DNA from: Sphingomonas sp. Leaf10
GTDB taxonomy: Bacteria; Pseudomonadota; Alphaproteobacteria; Sphingomonadales; Sphingomonadaceae
Assembly (NCBI RefSeq): GCF_001421245.1
Contig: NZ_LMKE01000009.1
Location: forward strand, 66,532-122,304
Direction of reading: 5' to 3'
DNA: 55,773 nucleotides
Positions 49,742 to 55,773 of the stretch are shown one piece after another. Position 1 is the first letter of the stretch; each line of letters opens with the position of its first letter. A program made the translations under genes and the position numbers. The notes below the pieces were generated by a model that was given only the letters and a program-made list of their open reading frames with translations, ran no database searches and had not been told where the DNA came from.

Positions 49742-50526
49742 CAGAAGGTCGGAACCGCGACCGGCTGCTGCTGCACCTTGCCCTGACGCATCTGGCGCGC
49801 AAACACGTCGCGCATCAGCGACAGCGAGAACAGGTGGGCGAAGATCAGCGGCAACATGCCCGACTGCTGCATCTTGCGCAGCTGGTCGCCGCGCAGTTCG
49901 TTCAGCTTCTCTTCCGACACCATCTGGAAGCCGCGATAGACGAAGGGCTGGTCGGCGCCTTCCTGCTGGATCGACACTTCGCCGTCCATCAGCAGGCCCA
50001 TATCCTTGATCTCCTTCATGAACATGCCGGTCTTCTGGCCGGCCTGCTCGAACTGTTCGTTGAAGGCGAGGATCTGCTTGGTGACTTCGCTCGGCTGGTC
50101 GCCGTCGAACAGCGGCTCGCCATCCTCGAACGGGCCGATGACGTCCGACGTCGGGTCGAAGCACAGCGACAGCTCGTCCGAATCGGGACGCAGGCGGGCG
50201 AGGAGGTAAGGGTAGCGGCGGATATAGGCCGGGATATAGGTTTCCTGGTCGATCAGCCGGCCTTCGTCGTCGAGGAAGGTGTTGACGCCTTCGTTCAGGC
50301 CCATCAGCGCCAGCGGCACGGGATCGTCACCGACCGAGAACACGATCGGCATCCGGCGCTGCACCAGCGGAAATTCCTCGACGGTGACGGGAATCGCATG
50401 CTGCCCGGTCAGGAACGGCGCACGATCCGACGAACGGACCTTCCAGTTGCCGTGCGTCTGGCTCGAAAGCGGTTCGAGATTGTTGTAGAACAGCGGAAGC
50501 GATTGATTCTGCGGCGCGCTGGCCAT
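49741..50526 (-). CDS. sapC: SapC family protein
   Basis: The 261-residue protein has the SapC domain pattern (LPLFYNNLEPLSSQTHGNW, EFPLVQRRMPIVFS, YIPAYIRRYPYLLAR, CFD, LFDGDQPSE). The name comes from an S-layer/peptide-transport-associated gene of Campylobacter; the actual role in Proteobacteria is unclear, though it often neighbours surface or flavoprotein genes. The start has GGAG upstream and the length is typical. Confidence 0.92.
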   Translation of the reverse strand: MASAPQNQSLPLFYNNLEPLSSQTHGNWKVRSSDRAPFLTGQHAIPVTVEEFPLVQRRMPIVFSVGDDPVPLALMGLNEGVNTFLDDEGRLIDQETYIPAYIRRYPYLLARLRPDSDELSLCFDPTSDVIGPFEDGEPLFDGDQPSEVTKQILAFNEQFEQAGQKTGMFMKEIKDMGLLMDGEVSIQQEGADQPFVYRGFQMVSEEKLNELRGDQLRKMQQSGMLPLIFAHLFSLSLMRDVFARQMRQGKVQQQPVAVPTF

Positions 50527-50605
50527 TTCAGGGTCTCCAGATACTCAATTCTGCCCGACTATTTGGCCGGACGGCCGCCCCCCCGGGCGTACCTCGTGCC
50601 ACCGT

Positions 50606-52048
50606 CTATGGGTTGGTCGCGCGGGGCGCAAGCGATACGAGCTTGCCCGGATTGAACAGCCCGAGCGGGTCCAGCCCGGCCTTGATCCCACGCAGCGCCG
50701 CCAGGCGCGCGGGCGGCCCCAGCCGCTCGAGTTCGTCCCGCTTCATCTGGCCGATGCCATGCTCCGCAGAGATCGACCCACCCGCCGCCGTCACCGCGTC
50801 ATGGACGAAGCGGGTGACGACCCTCGCATCCTCGGCATACCAGCGCGTCGGGTCGGCACCGGCCGGCGCGCGGACGTGAAAATGGACGTTGCCGTCGCCA
50901 AGATGGCCGAAGGCGGTGGCATGGGTGCCGGGAAAGCGCGCCTCCGCCGCTGCCGCCGCCTCGACCATGAAGCCCGGCATGGTGTCGACCGGCACCGAGA
51001 CATCGTGCTGGACCGCCGGTCCGGTCGACTTTTCCGCCGCCGACAACGAATCGCGCAACCGCCAAAAGGCTTCGGCGTGTGCCTCGCTGCTGGCGATCAC
51101 CGCGTCGCCGATCAGGCCGGCCGCGAATCCGTCGGCGAGCAGCGTTTCGAGCAGTGGCGCAGGCGGCGACTCGCCGGGGGCCGCGACCGCTTCGATCAGC
51201 AGATGCCAAGGATGATCGTCCGCCAGCGGTGCGCGCGCGCCCGGCACATGGGCGACGGCCAGTGCCAGCGTGTCGGCGGGGATGATCTCGAAACTCTCGA
51301 TCCGGTCGGTCACCGCCTGCATCGCTCGTAACAGGTCCAGCCCCGCCTGCGGATCGGCGATCCCGGCCCAGGCGACGGCGCGTTCGGCAATGGCTGGGGC
51401 CAGCCGCAGCGTCGCGGCGGTGACGATGCCCAGCGTCCCCTCCGCCCCGACCAGCAATTGCGTCAGGTCGTACCCGCGATTGTCCTTGGGCAGCGCCGCA
51501 AGTCCGTCATGGATCGAGCCGTCGGGCAGCACCGCCTCCATGCCCAGCACCAGCCGCCGCATATTGCCCCAGCGCAGCACCTGCGTACCACCGGCATTGG
51601 TCGACACCAACCCGCCGATCGTGGCGCTGCCCCGCGCACCCAGTGTCAGCGGGAATCGCTGTCCGGTGTCGGCGGCGGCTTCGTGCAGGTTCTGGAGGAT
51701 GACGCCGGCTTCGGCGATCGCCTGTCCCGAATCGATACGACGCAGCCGGTCCATCCGTCGCAGCGACAGAAGCACCGCTGCGCCATCGGCAGGCGGGGTG
51801 GCCCCACCGACCATCGAGGTATTGCCCCCCTGCGGCACGATCGGCACGGCATGTCTGGCGGCCAGCGCGACCAGTTGCGCCACCTGTTCCGTAGCGGAAG
51901 GTTCGAACAGGGCGGCGCTGTTGCCATGGTACCGGCCGCGCCAGTCGGTAAGCCACGGCGCGATCCGATCAGCATCGGTGGTGACGATCCGGTCACCCAG
52001 CGCCTCACGCGCATCGGCGACCATCGCGGCGACGGGCGACAACATCAT
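50606..52048 (-). CDS. FAD-binding oxidoreductase (GlcD/D-2-hydroxyacid dehydrogenase family)
   Basis: The 480-residue protein has a PCMH-type FAD domain (PQGGNTSMVGGATP, LGARGSATIGGLVSTNAGG, LRWGNMRRLVLGMEAVLPDG, DLTQLLVGAEGTLGIVT) and a C-terminal FAD-oxidase domain with HLGDGNVHFHV and SAEHGIGQMKRDEL. Members oxidise glycolate, D-lactate or D-2-hydroxyglutarate; the substrate cannot be decided here. No partner subunit is adjacent, so a single-subunit D-2-hydroxyacid dehydrogenase is likely. A start at 52024 is also possible. Confidence 0.92.
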   Translation of the reverse strand: MMLSPVAAMVADAREALGDRIVTTDADRIAPWLTDWRGRYHGNSAALFEPSATEQVAQLVALAARHAVPIVPQGGNTSMVGGATPPADGAAVLLSLRRMDRLRRIDSGQAIAEAGVILQNLHEAAADTGQRFPLTLGARGSATIGGLVSTNAGGTQVLRWGNMRRLVLGMEAVLPDGSIHDGLAALPKDNRGYDLTQLLVGAEGTLGIVTAATLRLAPAIAERAVAWAGIADPQAGLDLLRAMQAVTDRIESFEIIPADTLALAVAHVPGARAPLADDHPWHLLIEAVAAPGESPPAPLLETLLADGFAAGLIGDAVIASSEAHAEAFWRLRDSLSAAEKSTGPAVQHDVSVPVDTMPGFMVEAAAAAEARFPGTHATAFGHLGDGNVHFHVRAPAGADPTRWYAEDARVVTRFVHDAVTAAGGSISAEHGIGQMKRDELERLGPPARLAALRGIKAGLDPLGLFNPGKLVSLAPRATNP

Positions 52049-52125
52049 GGATAACGCGGTAGCACCGCGAACCCCCTTGCGACCAGTTCATCTGCGGTTA
52101 AATTCCGATCGGAGATGTTGTTAGC

Positions 52126-52605
52126 GTGACTGCCCTGCCGCTTCCCGCAGCGACCGCGATGTTGCTGATGCTCGCCCTGCCCGGCGCTGCGCAGCGTCGT
52201 GTTGCCGATGCTCCCGCGACACCGACGACGGTTCGGACCGAGGTGCGGATCCAGCGGATGATCATCCGTGTCCCTCGTGCGCCCTTCGCCCCCGTCGCGT
52301 TCAGCGCGCCGCGCGCGCTGCCGCCGATCCAGTGGGTCGAAAAGCGTACCGACCGTTGCCTGCCGGTCCAGAATGTCGCGGCGGTGACGATCAGCCGTAC
52401 CGACAGCGTCGACCTGTTGCTGAACGGCGGCGGACGGGTGCGCGCGCGGCTGGCCGACGACTGCCCCTCGCTCGATTTCTATTCGGGCATGTATATCAAG
52501 CCCAGCAGCGACGGGCGGATGTGCGCCTCGCGCGACGTCATCCGATCGCGCACCGGCGGCCAGTGCCGCATCGCGCAGTTCCGTGCGCTGGTCCCGGCGC
52601 GCTGA
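52126..52605 (+). CDS. Secreted protein of unknown function
   Basis: A GTG-started 159-residue protein with a signal peptide (PLPAATAMLLMLALPGAAQ), an R/P-rich linker and a C-terminal beta domain with four cysteines (DRCLPVQ, DDCPSLDF, GRMCASRD, GGQCRIAQF), likely two disulfides. Similar small periplasmic proteins are common in sphingomonads. Divergent from the oxidase gene. Confidence 0.75.
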   Translation: MTALPLPAATAMLLMLALPGAAQRRVADAPATPTTVRTEVRIQRMIIRVPRAPFAPVAFSAPRALPPIQWVEKRTDRCLPVQNVAAVTISRTDSVDLLLNGGGRVRARLADDCPSLDFYSGMYIKPSSDGRMCASRDVIRSRTGGQCRIAQFRALVPAR

Positions 52606-52713
52606 TTTGCAGGCAACGCATACGCCAAACTTGACTTTTCCGGCATTTTCCGCGACGCGCGGTCCGATTTACCGGAGCGCGGGCCTGTTGCGTTCCCCAG
52701 CCATGGAACCGCA

Positions 52714-54093
52714 ATGACCTTCGCCGATCTCGGCCTGTCCGACGAACTGCTGCGTTCCGTCAATGATTCGGGCTATACCGAACCGACCCCGATCCAGGCG
52801 GCGGCGATCCCGTCGGTGCTGATGATGCGCGATCTGGTCGCCATCGCCCAGACCGGCACTGGCAAGACGGCATCGTTCGTCCTGCCGATGATCGACATTC
52901 TGGCTCAGGGTCGCAGCCGGGCGCGGATGCCGCGCTCGCTAATTCTCGAACCGACGCGCGAACTGGCCGCGCAGGTCGCCGAGAATTTCGAGAAGTACGG
53001 CGCCAACCACAAGCTGTCGATGGCGCTGCTGATCGGCGGCGTGTCGATGGGCGATCAGCTGGCCGCGCTCGAAAAGGGCGTCGACGTGCTGATCGCGACG
53101 CCGGGCCGGCTGATGGACCTGTTCACCCGCGGCAAGATCCTGCTGACCGGTTGTTCGATGCTGGTCATCGACGAAGCCGACCGGATGCTCGACATGGGGT
53201 TCATCCCCGATATCGAGGAAATCTGCACCAAGCTGCCCAAGCAACGGCAGACGCTGTTGTTCTCGGCGACGATGCCGCCGCCGATCAAGAAGCTGGCCGA
53301 CAAGTTCCTCGACAATCCCAAGACGATCGAGGTGTCGCGCCCGGCATCGACCAACCTGAACATCACCCAGCATGTGGTGCCGGTCGCGGCCGCCAAGAAG
53401 CGCGAAGTGCTGCGCACGCTGCTGGCACAGGAGGACGTTCGCACTGCGATCATCTTCTGCAATCGCAAGACGACGGTCCGCGAGCTGAACAAGAGCCTGC
53501 AACGCGCCCGTTTCCGCTCGGCCGAAATCCATGGCGACATGGACCAGTCGGCGCGCATCGCCGAACTGGAACGGTTCAAGCAGGGCGACGTGTCGATCCT
53601 AGTCGCATCCGACGTCGCCGCGCGCGGGCTGGATGTGAAGGGCGTCAGCCACGTCTTCAATTACGATGCGCCGTGGCATCCCGATGATTATGTCCACCGC
53701 ATCGGCCGCACCGGGCGCGGTGGTGCGACCGGCGTCGCCTACACGCTGGTCACGCCCGACGATGCCGAAAACATCGCCAATATCGAAAAGCTGACCGGGC
53801 AGAAGATTCCGGTGCTGGAGATGGGCGGCGAACCGGTGGAAGCGCCGATCGAGGCCGAAGCGGTCGAGGAAACGCCCCGCCGTGGCCGCCGCACGCGTCC
53901 CGCTGCTGCCGCCGAGCCGGAACGAGCGCCGCGTGCCGAGCGCGAGGAACGCCGCCCGCGCCGCGAACGCGAGGAGCGCCCCCCCGAACGCCGCGACGAA
54001 CGCCCGGCCCGCTATGTTCAGCAGGACGCGGTCGAGGATGGCGGCTGGAACGGCCCCTTCCCCGCCTTCCTGAATGTCCGCATCCCGGTCTGA
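52714..54093 (+). CDS. DEAD-box RNA helicase (RhlE-like)
   Basis: A 459-residue helicase with Q motif (YTEPTPIQ), Walker A AQTGTGKT, PTRELA, TPGRL, VIDEADRML, SAT, IIFCNRK, ASDVAARGLDV and HRIGRTGR. The C-terminal 75 residues are an Arg/Glu/Pro-rich disordered tail as in RhlE-type proteins acting on ribosome assembly or mRNA. The next gene overlaps its 3' end. A gap of about 100 bases upstream probably holds its promoter; cold induction is known for the family but not visible here. Confidence 0.94.
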   Translation: MTFADLGLSDELLRSVNDSGYTEPTPIQAAAIPSVLMMRDLVAIAQTGTGKTASFVLPMIDILAQGRSRARMPRSLILEPTRELAAQVAENFEKYGANHKLSMALLIGGVSMGDQLAALEKGVDVLIATPGRLMDLFTRGKILLTGCSMLVIDEADRMLDMGFIPDIEEICTKLPKQRQTLLFSATMPPPIKKLADKFLDNPKTIEVSRPASTNLNITQHVVPVAAAKKREVLRTLLAQEDVRTAIIFCNRKTTVRELNKSLQRARFRSAEIHGDMDQSARIAELERFKQGDVSILVASDVAARGLDVKGVSHVFNYDAPWHPDDYVHRIGRTGRGGATGVAYTLVTPDDAENIANIEKLTGQKIPVLEMGGEPVEAPIEAEAVEETPRRGRRTRPAAAAEPERAPRAEREERRPRREREERPPERRDERPARYVQQDAVEDGGWNGPFPAFLNVRIPV

Positions 54094-54301
54094 TCGGGTG
54101 GACGACCCGTTCGAATCGGTCGCGCCAGTTGCGATCGAAAGTCCGTGCGTGCTGGTCTGTTCGATCGATACCGACACCGGCTGGTGCCTTGGCTGCGGAC
54201 GGACGCGAGACGAAATTGGACGCTGGACCGCGATCGACAGCGACGCCCGCCGCGCGGTGATGGCGATCCTGCCGGAACGGATGGCGGTTCTCGAACAATA
54301 G
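54074..54301 (+). CDS. DUF1289 family zinc-site protein
   Basis: A 75-residue protein with the DUF1289 signature SPCVLVCSIDTDTGWCLGC and RTRDEIGRW, four cysteines likely binding zinc. ATG 54074 overlaps the helicase by 20 bases; a GTG at 54098, five bases after the helicase stop, would give 67 residues and keep the whole domain. Co-transcribed with the helicase. Confidence 0.88.
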   Translation: MSASRSDRVDDPFESVAPVAIESPCVLVCSIDTDTGWCLGCGRTRDEIGRWTAIDSDARRAVMAILPERMAVLEQ

Positions 54302-54367
54302 GATAGCCGGACCCCGGACGGTTGCCGCGCGTTGAGCGCGCCATCCAGACATTCGGAGGTTCCCGTC

Positions 54368-55588
54368 ATGGCCGTCACGCTCAAGCCGCTGTCCGAACAG
54401 ACCATCGTCATCACCGGTGCATCGTCGGGCATCGGCCTTGCCACCGCCCGCCGCGCCGCGCGCGAAGGGGCCAAGGTGCTGCTGGTCGCGCGCAACGAGG
54501 ACGCGTTGCGCGAGGCGGTCGAATCGATCCGGCTGCGCGGCGGCAAGGCGGATTTCCTTGCGATCGACATTACCACCGCCGATGCGCCCGAACGGATCGG
54601 TGCAAAGGCGCGATCGGTGTTTGGCGGGTTCGACACCTGGGTCAACGATGCCGCCGTCGCGCTCTATGCCCGGCTGGAGGAGACCGGCATCGACGAACAG
54701 CGCCGGGTGTTCGACGTCGGTTATTTCGCGACCGTCGCCGCCTCGCTCTATGCCGCGCGCGAACTGACCGCGCGGGGCGGCGGGGCGATCGTCAATCTCG
54801 GCTCGATCCTGTCCGACCGGACCGTGCCGGTGCAAGGCGCGTACAGCGCGATGAAGCATGCGGTGCAGGGCTTCACCGAAGCGTTCCGGATGGAGATGGA
54901 GGCCGAAGGACGCCCGATCTCGGTGACCCTCATCAAGCCCGCCGCGATCGACACCCCCTATCCCGAACATGCCCGCAACCGGATGGACAAGCCGGCGCGG
55001 GTGCCGCCGGTGGTCTACGACCCCGAACTGGTCGCCAAGGCGATCTGCTTCGCCGCAGCCCATCCCAAGCGCGACCTGACGGTCGGCGGGACCGGCATGG
55101 CGATGACCAAGATGAGCAACCTGCTGCCGCGCAGCGCCGATCGGTTCATGGAAATGTTCTTCAAGGAAGAGGCGCAAACGATCGACACGCCGGCCACGCC
55201 CGGTGCCAAGGACAATCTGTTCGAGCCGCGCAAGGATGGCCGCGAACGGTCGAACCAAGACATTTACGTGCGCAAGCAGAGTCTCGCGCTCGAAGCGCAG
55301 ATGCGGCCATGGACGACGATGGCGATTCTGGGCGGCGTCGGAGTCGCGGCGGGCATGCTGCTGTCGCTACGCGGATCGACCCCGCGTCGGCGCGATAGCG
55401 AGGTGAAGCTGCTACCGCCGCCGACCACCGCGCATCAGGTGGATGGCACCGACGCATCGGCATCGTTCGCGGCGGGGATTGCGGATGAGGGTACGATCCC
55501 TGCTCCGCACGATCCGGTATTTTCGGAACGGCCCGCCGGCGCGGTGGAAGCACCCAATGCGGCCGAAATCAAGGTCGCGCATCCGTAA
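54368..55588 (+). CDS. SDR oxidoreductase with C-terminal membrane anchor
   Basis: The 406-residue protein has a Rossmann core with TGASSGIG (16-23), an NDAA block where NAAG or NNAG is usual, catalytic Ser (NLGSI) and YSAMK. The C-terminal third is an extension with one hydrophobic helix (MAILGGVGVAAGMLLSL) and a proline-rich tail, so the enzyme may be membrane-tethered. Start 54368 has GGAGG eight bases upstream; the ORF's first Met has none. NAD(P) preference and substrate cannot be judged. Confidence 0.9.
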   Translation: MAVTLKPLSEQTIVITGASSGIGLATARRAAREGAKVLLVARNEDALREAVESIRLRGGKADFLAIDITTADAPERIGAKARSVFGGFDTWVNDAAVALYARLEETGIDEQRRVFDVGYFATVAASLYAARELTARGGGAIVNLGSILSDRTVPVQGAYSAMKHAVQGFTEAFRMEMEAEGRPISVTLIKPAAIDTPYPEHARNRMDKPARVPPVVYDPELVAKAICFAAAHPKRDLTVGGTGMAMTKMSNLLPRSADRFMEMFFKEEAQTIDTPATPGAKDNLFEPRKDGRERSNQDIYVRKQSLALEAQMRPWTTMAILGGVGVAAGMLLSLRGSTPRRRDSEVKLLPPPTTAHQVDGTDASASFAAGIADEGTIPAPHDPVFSERPAGAVEAPNAAEIKVAHP

Positions 55589-55598
55589 CGCCCACTCT

Positions 55599-55620
55599 CC
55601 CCTCCCTGACGAGGGAGGGG
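55599..55620. repeat. G/C-rich palindrome after the SDR gene
   Basis: CCCCTCCCT and AGGGAGGGG form a 9-bp stem around GACG, 11 bases after the stop. There is no U-tract, and a related CCCCTCCCTT follows at 55682, so it looks like an intergenic repeat of the REP type more than a standard terminator. Confidence 0.5.
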
Positions 55621-55693
55621 GCGGGGGTGGGTCGGCCCATGAGGGAGCGGCGCGCGCGCCACGCGCCCACTCACCCCTAACCCCTCCCTTCCA

Positions 55694-55773
55694 GGGGACT
55701 GTTTACACCTGCAGCATTTTGGATTCTTGTCTGTTCCCGAGGGTTGAGACAGGGAGGATGAGATGCGTTGTCC
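55694..55773 (+). mobile_element. Possible left end of an insertion sequence (cut by window)
   Basis: GGGACTGTTTACACC at about 55694 resembles terminal repeats of IS256-family elements, and AGGGAGGATGAG with an ATG at 55763 would suit the start of its transposase. Only a few codons are inside the window, so neither the repeat partner nor a transposase can be checked. Confidence 0.25.

Noticed and set aside
53750..55258. A 502-codon minus-strand frame across helicase, DUF1289 and SDR genes
   Set aside because: Three well-recognised plus-strand proteins occupy the region; the minus frame has no family features.

Overview
The window is high-GC alphaproteobacterial chromosome, most likely a sphingomonad (Sphingomonas or a close relative). 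This rests on the alphaproteobacterial cell-cycle regulator CpdR, a SapC-family protein, the DUF1289/DEAD-helicase context and short palindromic intergenic repeats. It carries one apparently complete temperate siphovirus prophage of about 43.5 kb (4113-47575) integrated in a tRNA-Val(GAC) gene. A 57-bp direct repeat marks attL and attR. The tRNA is intact at the right end, next to the integrase.

Left host flank (1-4112): a small structured transcript with an 18-codon ORF behind an unusually complete Shine-Dalgarno sequence, two overlapping paralogous lipoprotein genes, a cluster of palindromic repeats, uvrB, and the terminator that once followed the tRNA.

Prophage, left to right. 4.2-7.7 kb holds accessory genes (SRAP-family protein, secreted protein, membrane O-acyltransferase). 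7.8-32.7 kb is the late region, all on the minus strand: GH30-like tail spike, spanins, small membrane protein, M15 endolysin, holin candidates, SGNH-esterase tail fibre, tail-tip protein ending in a Hint (hedgehog/intein-type) domain, tape measure, a lipoprotein insertion, tail assembly chaperone with a -1 frameshift site, tail tube, head-tail joining genes, capsid, protease, portal, terminase and HNH. 32.9-39.9 kb is the early operon, also minus strand: a DUF6362-like candidate regulator, primase-helicase, zinc-finger protein, a phage-borne DNA polymerase III beta clamp, HTH regulators and a Cro-like protein. At 39.95 kb a LexA/CI-type repressor faces the other way. Identical 13-bp operator candidates lie both in front of the early operon and about 970 bp away, in front of the plus-strand operon (40.9-47.5 kb). 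That operon encodes small membrane proteins, a DEDD exoribonuclease, an unusual repeat-bearing C5 methyltransferase, unknown proteins and the integrase.

Right host flank (47.58-55.77 kb): tRNA-Val with its promoter, cpdR, an N-formylglutamate amidohydrolase homologue, a candidate sRNA with an anti-SD-like CCUCCUCCC motif, cytochrome b561, sapC, an FAD-linked oxidase, a secreted protein, a DEAD-box helicase with a DUF1289 gene, an SDR oxidoreductase, and possibly the edge of an insertion sequence.

Most phage genes overlap by 1 or 4 bases (TGATG, ATGA, GTGA), so they are translationally coupled; this was used to choose most starts. The most notable observations are the Hint domain on the tail tip, three envelope-sugar functions in one phage (GH30 spike, SGNH esterase fibre, membrane acyltransferase), an SRAP protein whose catalytic cysteine is preceded by an in-frame extension, the frameshifting chaperone, a beta clamp without a polymerase, and the split operator set.
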